Source: VRUE01 sp963702175 (GTDB lineage: Bacteria > Actinomycetota > Thermoleophilia > Solirubrobacterales > 70-9). Taken from it: 64,000 nt of DNA. Location: positions 682,001-746,000 of the forward strand of contig OY969721.1 in the NCBI GenBank assembly GCA_963702175.1. Direction: 5' to 3'. This document shows, piece after piece, positions 33,442 to 40,821 of this stretch. The notes below the pieces were generated by a model. The model did not search any database and was not told the DNA's origin. It saw only the letters and a list, made by a program, of their open reading frames with translations. The translations under genes and the position numbers were made by a program. Each line of letters begins with the position of its first letter. Positions within the stretch are counted from its first letter, which is position 1.

Positions 33442-33460
33442 TACTTTACTTTGTATAGTA
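33442..33460. promoter_or_regulatory. 19-bp inverted repeat upstream of trxB
   Basis: TACTTTAC-TTT-GTATAGTA is an 8-3-8 palindrome with one mismatched pair, 40 nt before the trxB start and just after the end of the methyltransferase gene. It is markedly AT-rich for this region and is the likely operator or promoter of trxB. The regulator is unknown. Confidence 0.4.
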
Positions 33461-33481
33461 CCGCTTCCAGGCGGTAGTGGG

Positions 33482-34231
33482 TCAGTCTGGCAGGGCGATG
33501 AAGATCGCCTTTGTGTGCGTCGCTTCGTCGAGCGGCTTGCGCGGGACGCCGTCGGTGCCATGCCCATACACGTCGAGGCACTCCAACCCCGCCCGCTCCA
33601 GCGCCGCCAGCACCTCCTCCTCGGGGAAGTGACGCTGGCGGTGGGTGGCGAAGGGTTCTCCGTCAAGGAGCATGGTTGCCTCGCAGATGGAGCCTGGCGC
33701 TACGTCCTTGGGAGTGTCGCCGCGCCAAACCAGCTCTCTGCCGTCGTCGAGCTCCGCGACCCGGTCGGTCTCCGCGAAGAAGCCGCGGTAGGCCGGAAGC
33801 GCATTCGTGTCGAAGAGCAGTAGACCGCCAGGAGCGAGGTTGGCCCGCATCCCCTTGAGGGCGACCTCCAGCTCGTCCGGGTCGAGCAGGTAGTTGACCG
33901 CGTCATCCAGCGACCAGACCAGATCGAACTCGCCGAAGACGGGCAGCTCGCGCATGTCGGCGGCCTCCAGTTGAGTCTCCTCACCCGCCTTCTCCGCGGC
34001 GAGGGCCAGCATCGCCGGCGAGATGTCGCAGGCGGTGACCTCCCAGCCCCGCTCCAGCATCGGCATGAAGCTGTTGCCGGTTCCGCAGCCGACATCGAGG
34101 AGGGAGCCGTGCTCCAAGCCGCGACGTTCGAGCGCCAGCAGAAGATCCGAGATCCAGCCGTCGTGGTCGTAGTGGGCGGTGTAGGCGTCATAGACCGATG
34201 CGATCGCCTCATAGGTGACCGCGGCACTCAT
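33482..34231 (-). CDS. Class I SAM-dependent methyltransferase, candidate peptide-tailoring enzyme
   Basis: A 249-residue class I methyltransferase. It begins MSAAVTYEAIASVYDAYTAHYD. Motif I is LLDVGCGTGN (about residues 44-53), followed by VTACDISPAMLALAAEKA, DMRELPVFGEFDLVWSLDDAVNYLLDPDE (motif II region) and LAPGGLLLFDTN. The later half, with FATHRQRHFPEEEVLAALERAGLE, is typical of Methyltransf_25/UbiE-like small-molecule enzymes. Its ATG overlaps the stop of the ThiF-like gene (ATGA), so the two are translated together. That coupling makes a peptide or adenylated peptide intermediate the likely substrate; this is inference. Confidence 0.85.
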   Translation of the reverse strand: MSAAVTYEAIASVYDAYTAHYDHDGWISDLLLALERRGLEHGSLLDVGCGTGNSFMPMLERGWEVTACDISPAMLALAAEKAGEETQLEAADMRELPVFGEFDLVWSLDDAVNYLLDPDELEVALKGMRANLAPGGLLLFDTNALPAYRGFFAETDRVAELDDGRELVWRGDTPKDVAPGSICEATMLLDGEPFATHRQRHFPEEEVLAALERAGLECLDVYGHGTDGVPRKPLDEATHTKAIFIALPD

Positions 34232-35331
34232 CGGGTCACCAGCTCCAGCTCCCCGCAAACCAGGCAGTCGGCCTCTCGAGGCACGTCCTCTCTCTCGACG
34301 ACCATCGTCCGCAGGTCGACCGTGACCGCGGCCCCGAGCGTTGCCGGTTCGGCCAGGCCAGTCAGGTGGTGCAGGATCTCCAGCGCGACGAGGTTGCCGA
34401 CCAGGCCGGCGCCGGGGCCAAGGGTTGCAGCCGGGGACTCTTTGCCGCGAAGCTGGTCGATCGCCGTATCGAAGAGCGGGTAGGCCCGCCGGTAGGCCGC
34501 CTCCTGGCAGAGAAAGCAGCCGGTCTTCCCAGGGACGTAGAGTGGGCCCACCCGAGCAACGGGAGGGAAGTGCGACATGGCGATGTAGGGGACGCCGGTC
34601 GAAAAGCAGGCCGAGTTGACCCAGCGCTCGATTTCGTGGGAGGGCCAGTCGACGGCGTCGATGACCATGTCGTAACCCTCGATCAGCTTTGCGATCTCCC
34701 CCTCGCTTTCGAGCCGCTTCTCCAGGGCGGTAAGCCGGAGCCGAGAGCTGAAGGACTGGAGTCGCTTCGCGGCGGCCACTACCTTCGGCCGTCCCACATC
34801 GGCCTCCCCGTAGAGCACCTGGCGATTGAGGTTGCTCAGCTCCACGTCGTCGAAGTCGACCAGCAGCATCTTGCCGACTCCCACGCAGGCGAGCGAGAGG
34901 GCCGACCAGCCGCCTAGCCCACCGACGCCGAGGACCGCGACCCGAGCATCTTCCAAAGCGGTTTGACACTCAGAGGGAGTTGGGCCGGGGGTGATATCGG
35001 CGAAGTAGCGGAGCTGGCGGTCGAAGCGGGCATAGACCTCGGGGGCGATTAGGTCGTCGTCGGCCGCGTCCTCTAGGAGGCCCATCTCCTCGAACTGGGA
35101 GAGGGCATCAATGACCTCCTCGGAGCCGAACTCCCGCTCGAGCTGCTCCCGGGTCCGCGTCCCGTCGAGCGCTTTGACCAAGCGCAGTTCCTCTTCTCCC
35201 GGGCTCTCGATGCGGATGTCCCCGGAGGAGCCTGGCCGCATCAAGTAGAGGTCGCCGTTGGGGGACTGGATTCGCTCGGTCGTCTGCTTGATACGAGGCC
35301 TGTCCATGTGAAACCGGCTTGCAGCCGGCAC
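34228..35331 (-). CDS. ThiF/MccB-like adenylating enzyme with N-terminal RRE-like domain
   Basis: A 367-residue E1-like protein starting at GTG, with AGGGG 9 nt upstream; ATG 35307 has no Shine-Dalgarno. Residues about 18-90 (GDLYLMRPGSSGDIRI, EEELRLVKALDGTRTREQLEREFG, VIDALSQFEEMGLLED) resemble a PqqD-like winged-helix peptide-binding domain (RRE). The ThiF domain follows: GVGGLGGW (135-142), VDFDDVELSNLNRQVLYGEADVGRPK, D-A-V-D, and zinc cysteines 272, 275, 356, 359. Together these match enzymes such as MccB and PaaA that adenylate a ribosomal peptide. No ubiquitin-like or ThiS partner is encoded nearby; the 19-residue peptide upstream is the candidate substrate. Confidence 0.85.
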   Translation of the reverse strand: MPAASRFHMDRPRIKQTTERIQSPNGDLYLMRPGSSGDIRIESPGEEELRLVKALDGTRTREQLEREFGSEEVIDALSQFEEMGLLEDAADDDLIAPEVYARFDRQLRYFADITPGPTPSECQTALEDARVAVLGVGGLGGWSALSLACVGVGKMLLVDFDDVELSNLNRQVLYGEADVGRPKVVAAAKRLQSFSSRLRLTALEKRLESEGEIAKLIEGYDMVIDAVDWPSHEIERWVNSACFSTGVPYIAMSHFPPVARVGPLYVPGKTGCFLCQEAAYRRAYPLFDTAIDQLRGKESPAATLGPGAGLVGNLVALEILHHLTGLAEPATLGAAVTVDLRTMVVEREDVPREADCLVCGELELVTR

Positions 35332-35359
35332 TTCTTAAGACCCCTGTATTGCTCAAGAC

Positions 35360-35375
35360 GGTTTCACTAGTGGAG
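35360..35375. promoter_or_regulatory. Palindromic operator, copy 2
   Basis: GGTTTCACTAGTGGAG, with core CACTAGTG, lies 29 nt upstream of the GTG of the ThiF-like gene. It differs from copy 1 (35586-35601) at one base. It would control a second promoter for the enzyme genes. Confidence 0.6.
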
Positions 35376-35402
35376 CCTGTTCCTGTGATCAGGTGAGGTG
35401 GG

Positions 35403-35433
35403 CCGACCCCCTTCCCCTGCTGAGGTGGGTCGG
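35403..35433 (-). terminator. Hairpin between the peptide gene and the enzyme genes
   Basis: CCGACCC pairs with GGGTCGG across a 17-nt loop, 27 nt after the stop codon of the 19-codon gene. A partial terminator here would let the short peptide mRNA accumulate over the enzyme mRNA, a common arrangement for peptide precursors. Confidence 0.4.
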
Positions 35434-35459
35434 AGACCGGCCCGCGTGGTGCCCGCTTT

Positions 35460-35519
35460 CTAGCGCGGCTTGCTGATCTGCATCAGGGGCACCGCATGCC
35501 CGATCCTCGTGATCTTCAT
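35460..35519 (-). CDS. 19-residue peptide gene, candidate RiPP precursor
   Basis: The frame encodes MKITRIGHAVPLMQISKPR. It is preceded by GGGAGGTGAT, which matches the anti-Shine-Dalgarno of 16S rRNA almost perfectly, with 9 nt between GGAGG and the ATG, so the peptide should be translated strongly. It lies between two copies of the operator, upstream of the RRE-ThiF enzyme and methyltransferase on the same strand. By analogy with MccA (a heptapeptide modified by MccB) and the pantocin precursor, the peptide is a plausible substrate. It has no Cys, Ser/Thr-rich core or double-Gly site; one Ser, one Thr, His, Gln, two Lys and two Arg are possible targets. It is too short for homology-based gene calls. 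Confidence 0.6.
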   Translation of the reverse strand: MKITRIGHAVPLMQISKPR

Positions 35520-35585
35520 CGCGCATCACCTCCCTTCGTCAGCTAGGGGGCCCTGCGCTACCTAGACCGGGCAATTAGTAGAACT

Positions 35586-35601
35586 GGTTCCACTAGTGGA
35601 G
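35586..35601. promoter_or_regulatory. Palindromic operator, copy 1
   Basis: GGTTCCACTAGTGGAG contains the perfect 12-bp palindrome TCCACTAGTGGA. It stands between the divergent peptide gene and regulator gene, so one site can control both. On the peptide side a -10-like TACTAA (35580-35575) follows, putting the operator over the -35 region. A further GGTTCAC follows at 35604. Confidence 0.65.
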
Positions 35602-35679
35602 GTGGTTCACGCAAAAGTCTCTAGAACAGCTAAGAGCGTCTACGATCCAATGCTCTAATTCCCCAGAGAGGAGGAGTCT

Positions 35680-36276
35680 TTGGCGACTACGACGACAAAG
35701 CGAGAGGAGGCGCAAAGAGAAGCGACTCAGCGGCTTTGCGAGGCCTTCAGGCACCCCCTCCGCTCGCAGCTCCTAACGCTGCTGGGCGAAGGCGTCTACA
35801 GCCCCAACGAAATGAGCAAACTGCTCGAGGAGGACCTCGGCACGGTCGACTACCACACGAAGCGTCTCGTCAAGCTGGGCTTCGCCGAAGAGGTCAAGCA
35901 GGAGAAGCGCCGTGGTGCGACGGAGCACTACTACCGAGCAGTGTCGCTGAACCTCTCCTACCTGGGCGAACTCCAGCAGATGCATCCGCTAGCGGCAAAG
36001 CACTACTCGGCCGAGGTCATCCACAACGCCGGCAGCGACTTCCTCGAGGCCCTCGAAGGTGGGAGCTTTGACTCGCATGACGACCACCACCTGACGCGGA
36101 CACCGCTGGTCTTCAGCGAGGAGGGCTATACCGACGCGCTCGCCATCCTCGAACGGGCACGACTCGAACTGGAGGAGCGATCAGCCAAGAGCCTCAAGGA
36201 GCTCGCGGGGACAGGCGATGCGAGTGTGCCCGTCTCATCCTCGCTGCTCTTCTTCAGGATGCCGGCGGCTGCCTGA
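35680..36276 (+). CDS. ArsR-like winged-helix transcriptional regulator
   Basis: A 198-residue protein from a TTG start preceded by GAGAGGAGGAG. Residues about 10-85 form a winged helix: RLCEAFRHPLRSQLLTLLGEGVYSPNEMSKLLEEDLGTVDYHTKRLVKLGFAEEVKQEKRRGATEHYYR, of which the recognition helix and the wing ending T-E-H-Y-Y-R are typical of ArsR/HTH_20 regulators. The C-terminal 110 residues are helical with no known ligand domain and no metal-cysteine motif. It is divergent from the peptide gene with operator copy 1 between, so it is the obvious candidate to control the peptide system. Confidence 0.82.
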   Translation: MATTTTKREEAQREATQRLCEAFRHPLRSQLLTLLGEGVYSPNEMSKLLEEDLGTVDYHTKRLVKLGFAEEVKQEKRRGATEHYYRAVSLNLSYLGELQQMHPLAAKHYSAEVIHNAGSDFLEALEGGSFDSHDDHHLTRTPLVFSEEGYTDALAILERARLELEERSAKSLKELAGTGDASVPVSSSLLFFRMPAAA

Positions 36277-36279
36277 CCC

Positions 36280-37398
36280 TCAACCGGAAGCAGGCTCAAG
36301 CGCCTCCGGACCCGCGTCTCGCTCGATCGGCAGCCCCTCGCTTTCCCATTCTTGGGCCGTGTGGCGAAGCTGGAGGAAGGCGACGATTCCCAGCGGCAAC
36401 GGCATCCAGAAGGCAATCAGCCGGTAGACCAGGATCGCCGGGAAGACGGTCTCCTCGGGGATGCCGAAGAGGACGAAGGCGCCGATCATCCCGGCATCCA
36501 CCGCCCCGACCCCCGCCGGCGCCAGCGGGAAGAGGTTGGCGACCATGCCGAGGAAGAAGCCCTGGACCACGACCGCCAGCGGCACGTGCACGCCGAAGGC
36601 CTTGAAGGAAGCCCAGAGGATGCCGATGTTGGCCGCCCAGAAGCCGGCGGCGCCGATCACCGCCAGCCCACCCCGCGACGGGTTGGCGAAGAGCCCGGCC
36701 GTGAACCTCAGCCCCTCGCCGGCGATCGCCGGCACCTTGGCGATGTTGGCGACAATCGTTTTGCTCCGCTCGCTGCGGGCGAATCCTTCGACCCGCCCTC
36801 CCAGGTCGGGCGGGATCAGCGCCATCAGCACCCCGAGGATCAGCAGCAGACCCGCGACCCCGGCCGGAATGATCGTCAGCTCGACCGAGCCCTTGCCCGG
36901 CACCACCCCGGTTCGCAGCAGGATCCCGCAAACGATCAGTGCCAGCGGGTAGAAGAAGTACTGGAGCGCGAGGAAGGCGACCATCCGCCGCCCCACGTCG
37001 TGCCGCGGCATCCCGGCCTTGCGCAGCGCCCAGTACGTGAGGGCAATCCCGCCCGCACCACCGGCCGAGAAGAGCCGCGTCGCGGCGACCCCGGCCATGT
37101 TGATCTCGTAGGTCTCCTTCCAGCTGAGCGGCAGCGCGTCCCCGCCGACCACGGCCTTGAACAAGGCGATGTAGGTGGCGATCGCGACGACGTTGAAGCA
37201 GACCGCGACGGCGACCCAGAGGAGGTCGGCTTCGCTCAGCTTGCCGAGCGCGTCACCGAGGCCGACCAGCCGCGGGAAGAGGAAGTAGATCGCGACCAGC
37301 AGGATGAGAACGAGCAGGGCGGTCTGGACGACCCGCCGTCGCGTGAACAGCGGCAGTTCGACGGCGCCGTTGCCGTTCGCCGAGTCCTGCGGAGACAC
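36280..37398 (-). CDS. Lysylphosphatidylglycerol-synthase-TM/YbhN-like membrane protein
   Basis: A 372-residue membrane protein with about eight to nine helices. The family motifs are VFNVVAIATYIALFKAVV-like (here VCFNVVAIATYIALF), NMAGVAATRLFSAGGAGGIALTYWAL and the C-terminal LFPLAPAGVGAVDAGMIGAFVLFGIPEETVFPAILVYRLIAFWMPL, diagnostic of the LPG_synthase_TM superfamily. The catalytic lysyl-transferase domain of MprF is absent, so it is not an LPG synthase itself; YbhN-like proteins are implicated in phospholipid transport. It is co-directional with the PAP2 gene 10 nt upstream. Confidence 0.85.
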   Translation of the reverse strand: MSPQDSANGNGAVELPLFTRRRVVQTALLVLILLVAIYFLFPRLVGLGDALGKLSEADLLWVAVAVCFNVVAIATYIALFKAVVGGDALPLSWKETYEINMAGVAATRLFSAGGAGGIALTYWALRKAGMPRHDVGRRMVAFLALQYFFYPLALIVCGILLRTGVVPGKGSVELTIIPAGVAGLLLILGVLMALIPPDLGGRVEGFARSERSKTIVANIAKVPAIAGEGLRFTAGLFANPSRGGLAVIGAAGFWAANIGILWASFKAFGVHVPLAVVVQGFFLGMVANLFPLAPAGVGAVDAGMIGAFVLFGIPEETVFPAILVYRLIAFWMPLPLGIVAFLQLRHTAQEWESEGLPIERDAGPEALEPASG

Positions 37399-37408
37399 CC
37401 CAGGGAAG

Positions 37409-38353
37409 CTACCCGCTCGCGAGGCGCTCTAGACGCCGCAACCCTCGATTCACCCGCAGCACCGCCGGTTCGGCGAGCGGCTCGCCGCGTCGCACGGCAG
37501 CAACCAGGCCCGCCCCGGCGAGCAGGTCGGTGACGTAGTGCTCGCCCAGGTAGACGAGCGCAAAGCCCAGCGTCAGCGCGTAGCTCCAGCCGGCCGCCCC
37601 CTCCGCGCGTCCCGCTTCGGAGAGCACGATTGCCGCGATCACCGAGGTCGCGAAGTGCAGCGAGGGCATCGCCGCCCAGGGGTTGCCCCCGAGCGCCCCG
37701 TACATCGCCGGCCACGCCTTTCCCCAGGTCGGTTCGCCGACCTCGACCATGATCCGCCGCACCTCTTCCCCGGTCAGGCCCTGCTCGGATGCCCACCACG
37801 GTGGCGCCGTCGGCACGGCGAAGTAGCCGACGCAGCCGAGGTCGAAGACGGCGGCGAGCTGGCGGGCGGCGCGGGGGAAGCGCTCGGGGTGGCGGAGAAG
37901 GATCCAGACTAGGGCGGCGTAGGGCTCGAGGAACCAGAGCCAGTGCACCCAGGTGAGGAAGCGGTCGATGCCGTTGACCCGGCCGAGCCGGGCGAGGGCG
38001 CGCTGCAGCCGGACGTTGGGCAGCCGTCCGAAGCCGATCGCGCGGTCGATCTTGATCGGGTAGCGGCTGCGCAAACGCCGGCGCAGGCGCTCGGGATCGT
38101 CGTAGGGGAGCTCATGCACCATCGTGAAGGCCCACATCTGCATCGCGTAGAGAGCGACGTCGCGCTTGTGGGAGCGCGGACGCAGAACGGCGACCGCCAG
38201 CGGCCCGCCCGCGCAGGCTGCGACCGTGACCGGAGCGGGAATGCGCAGGCGACGCCTCAGCAGCGGCACGGCCACCGCGGCGGCCAGCGCGCCCGCCGCT
38301 CCGGCGCGCACCACCGTGCGGAGCGCCGGAGATGGCCGGGAGCGTCTGCGCAT
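37409..38353 (-). CDS. PAP2-superfamily phosphatase/transferase (AUR1-like)
   Basis: A 314-residue membrane protein. Three C-terminal PAP2 signatures appear as VPTAPPWW, PSLHFATSV (about residue 245) and LGEHYVTDLLAG, in the arrangement of the PAP2_3/inositol-phosphorylceramide-synthase-like group. Five or six membrane helices are visible. Such enzymes remove or transfer phosphate on lipids at the outer face of the membrane. The ATG at 38353 was chosen; the frame stays open far upstream by chance. It is followed 10 nt later by the YbhN-like gene, so both may act in lipid metabolism. Confidence 0.82.
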   Translation of the reverse strand: MRRRSRPSPALRTVVRAGAAGALAAAVAVPLLRRRLRIPAPVTVAACAGGPLAVAVLRPRSHKRDVALYAMQMWAFTMVHELPYDDPERLRRRLRSRYPIKIDRAIGFGRLPNVRLQRALARLGRVNGIDRFLTWVHWLWFLEPYAALVWILLRHPERFPRAARQLAAVFDLGCVGYFAVPTAPPWWASEQGLTGEEVRRIMVEVGEPTWGKAWPAMYGALGGNPWAAMPSLHFATSVIAAIVLSEAGRAEGAAGWSYALTLGFALVYLGEHYVTDLLAGAGLVAAVRRGEPLAEPAVLRVNRGLRRLERLASG

Positions 38354-38431
38354 AAGGTCGGCGAGTATAGGTCGGCAAAGTGCAGCCGGGCGGGGCGGCT
38401 CGCCGCCGCGCGTGATTAGAATGGCCGCGCT

Positions 38432-39136
38432 TTGGAGCCTCACTCCCCTGGCACCGACCAGATCCAGACCCTGTTCGGCATCGGCTTCGTCGCTTTCGCG
38501 ATCGTCGCCGTCGTTGTCAATGGCGCGCTGATCTACACCCTGCGCCGTCGCCGCGCCGGTCGCGGCGCCCAGCCTGCCGATCCCGAGCCCCAATCTGGGC
38601 GTCGCCCCCAGCTCCGAGTCGGCGCTGCGCTCGGTGTCTTCGCAGCTGCGATCCTCGTGCTCAGCCTGGTCTTCACTGAGAAGGCGCGTGAAGCCCCTGC
38701 AACCGGACCCGCCGGCCTCCAGGCCAAAGACTCGGAGCCGCTGACGATCACGGCGACCGGCCAGCAATGGCTGTGGCGCTACGAGTACCCCAACGGAGCC
38801 TTCTCTTATTACAAGCTGGTCGTGCCGGTCGACACCGCGATCGAGCTCGAGCTCGGCTCCACCGACGTGATCCACACCTGGAACGTCCCCAGCCTGACCG
38901 GCAAGCGTGACGCTGTGCCAGGGAAGGTCCACGAGGTCTCCTTCCAAGCCGACGAGGAGGGCAGCTACACGGGCCGGGCCGCGACTCTCTCTGGCGCCGC
39001 CTACGCGGCGATGGGCACCGAAGTCGAAGTCGTCTCTCCCGAGGAGTACGAGAGCTACGTGAAACAGCTCGACGTCGACATCCAAGCCGCCCAGGACCAG
39101 GTCGTCAGCCAGATCGAAAGCGGGGAGACGCCATGA
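38432..39136 (+). CDS. Cytochrome oxidase subunit II homologue lacking the CuA site
   Basis: A 234-residue protein from a TTG start. It has two N-terminal membrane helices (LFGIGFVAFAIVAVVVNGALIY and LRVGAALGVFAAAILVLSLVF), then the subunit II cupredoxin domain: ITATGQQWLWRYEYPNG, STDVIHTWNVPSLTGKRDAVPGK. The CuA loop, CTELCGFGHATM in the other subunit II of this window (50475-51266), reads AATLSGAAYAAM here. Both Cys, the Glu and the second His are lost; the first His and the Met remain. It cannot hold CuA. Its stop overlaps the subunit I-like gene by 4 nt. Confidence 0.85.
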   Translation: MEPHSPGTDQIQTLFGIGFVAFAIVAVVVNGALIYTLRRRRAGRGAQPADPEPQSGRRPQLRVGAALGVFAAAILVLSLVFTEKAREAPATGPAGLQAKDSEPLTITATGQQWLWRYEYPNGAFSYYKLVVPVDTAIELELGSTDVIHTWNVPSLTGKRDAVPGKVHEVSFQADEEGSYTGRAATLSGAAYAAMGTEVEVVSPEEYESYVKQLDVDIQAAQDQVVSQIESGETP

Positions 39137-40815
39137 GCGCGAAGCGCCCGGAGATCGTCGTCGACGGGTTCTCGCGTAGCCGCTCGCGCTGGGCAGAGCT
39201 GGCGACCAGCGGCGACCACAAGGACATCGGGCGGATCCTGATCGGGGGCGCGCTCGGTTTCCTCTTCATCGCCCTGATCGAGCTGCTGCTGATGCGCCTG
39301 CAGCTGGCGATCCCGGAGAACACATTCCTCTCTCCTGAGACCTTCAACCGGATGCTCTCGCTCTACGGCACGACCGCGATCTTCCTCTTCGCGATCCCGC
39401 TTGCCTTCGGTCTCTTCTACTACCTGGTGCCCCTGCAGATCGGCGCTCGGGGAACTGCCCTCCCCCGCCTCGGCCAGCTCGGCCTCTGGCTCTGGGTTGC
39501 CGGAGCCACTGTCCTCTACGCGGGCTTCCTCTTCACCCCCTCCGAGGCGGGCATCAACCCGCTGGCGCCGCTCTCCGAGCTGGCCTTCCTCTCCAACAAC
39601 GGGGTCAACGCATGGGCGGCCGCCACCGGCCTGGCGACGCTCGGCTTCGTCGCGCTGGCGATCGACCTGACCACGACGTTGCGCAAGCTGCGGGCGCCGG
39701 GCATGGCCTGGAGGCGACTGCCGGTCTTCGCCTGGGCCACGGCGATCGGCTCCTGGCTGATGCTCGTGATCGGCCCGGTGCTGCTGGCTGCGATCACGAT
39801 GCTGCTGATCGACCGCAACTTCGACGGGATCTTCTTCGCCGACGGCTCCGGCGGGGCGCCGCTGCTCTGGCAGCACCTGAGTTGGATCTTCTTCACCGGC
39901 ACCTACATGCTGATCATGATCGCCGCCTTCGGCGCGATCTGCGAGATCGTCCCCGCCCTCGTCGGGCGGCCGCTCGAGGGCCGCACCACGGTAATCGGCT
40001 CACTGATCGCGATCGCCGTGATCGGCACCCTGGCCTGGATCCAGAACATGTTCACGGCCCCGATCGGGATCGCCTGGATGTACTTCGCGATGACAATGGC
40101 CCTGGCCCTGATCGTCCCCTTCGGGCTGATCGCCTACAACCTGATCGCGACGATCGCCGGCGGCGCCGTCCGCATGCGTGCGCCGCTGCTCTTCGCCGCC
40201 GGCGCGGTCTCGGCGATCTCGGTCGGCCTCGCGGCGGAGATCTCGCACTCGATGGTGGGTCTCGCCTGGAAACTGAAGAACACGACCGACGCCACCGGGG
40301 CGACCCACTTCGCCCTGGTCGGCGGCGCCGTCTTCGGTGGCTTCGCCGCGCTCTACTACTGGTTCCCGAAGATGACCGGCCGCACGATGGGCGAGAGCCT
40401 GGCGCGGATCTCCTTCTGGACGATGATCTTCGGTGCCATCCTCGCCTTCGTCCCGCTCCTCTTCTCCGGCACCTACGAGGGCCAGGTCATCGACGCCTAC
40501 AAGTTCTTCGGCGACAGCGGCATCAGCGCCTACAACCTGATCGCCTCGATCGGCGCCTTCGTGCTCGCGATCGGCATCGTGCTGACGCTCGTCAACGCGA
40601 TCCTCAGCCGCGAGGGAGGGCCCGAGGCCGGGCACGACCCCTGGGGCGGCGACTCGCTCGAGTGGTTCGCGCTTTCGCCACCCGAGCCCCACAACTTCGA
40701 CGTGCTTCCCGACGTGCGCAGCGAGCACCCGATGCGAGACATCCGCACGGCGATCGCCCACCGCACCGCTCGCAAGCCCGAGCGGCCGGCGCCCGAGTCA
40801 CAGCCGGTAGCCTGA
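39133..40815 (+). CDS. Cytochrome oxidase subunit I homologue lacking heme and CuB ligands
   Basis: A 560-residue, 12-helix heme-copper-oxidase fold. Family landmarks remain: SGDHKDIGR, LVPLQIGARGTALPRL, LLWQHLSW, YYWFPKMTGRTMGE, but the ligands are gone. The low-spin heme His is Tyr78 (LSLYGTT), the CuB His of HPEVY is Thr255 (WIFFTGTY), the CuB His-His pair is Gln303-Asn304 (AWIQNMFT), and of the two late heme His only one is left (ATHFALVGG, His392). The frame is long and intact with normal codon use, so this is a maintained protein, not a pseudogene. It is directly followed by ctaB. A structural or assembly role is possible. Confidence 0.85.
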   Translation: MSAKRPEIVVDGFSRSRSRWAELATSGDHKDIGRILIGGALGFLFIALIELLLMRLQLAIPENTFLSPETFNRMLSLYGTTAIFLFAIPLAFGLFYYLVPLQIGARGTALPRLGQLGLWLWVAGATVLYAGFLFTPSEAGINPLAPLSELAFLSNNGVNAWAAATGLATLGFVALAIDLTTTLRKLRAPGMAWRRLPVFAWATAIGSWLMLVIGPVLLAAITMLLIDRNFDGIFFADGSGGAPLLWQHLSWIFFTGTYMLIMIAAFGAICEIVPALVGRPLEGRTTVIGSLIAIAVIGTLAWIQNMFTAPIGIAWMYFAMTMALALIVPFGLIAYNLIATIAGGAVRMRAPLLFAAGAVSAISVGLAAEISHSMVGLAWKLKNTTDATGATHFALVGGAVFGGFAALYYWFPKMTGRTMGESLARISFWTMIFGAILAFVPLLFSGTYEGQVIDAYKFFGDSGISAYNLIASIGAFVLAIGIVLTLVNAILSREGGPEAGHDPWGGDSLEWFALSPPEPHNFDVLPDVRSEHPMRDIRTAIAHRTARKPERPAPESQPVA

Positions 40816-40821
40816 GCTGCG

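Noticed and set aside
35395..35526. A 44-codon frame starting MRDEDHEDR overlapping the 19-residue peptide gene in another frame
   Set aside because: Its ATG is only 2 nt from the GGAGG of the Shine-Dalgarno, too close for initiation, and the product has no feature of a precursor or protein domain. The 19-codon frame has ideal spacing.
36280..37398. MprF-like lysyl-phosphatidylglycerol synthase acting as resistance to the neighbouring peptide system
   Set aside because: Only the transmembrane domain is present; the soluble lysyl-transferase domain is absent, and the gene pairs with the PAP2 gene rather than the peptide locus.
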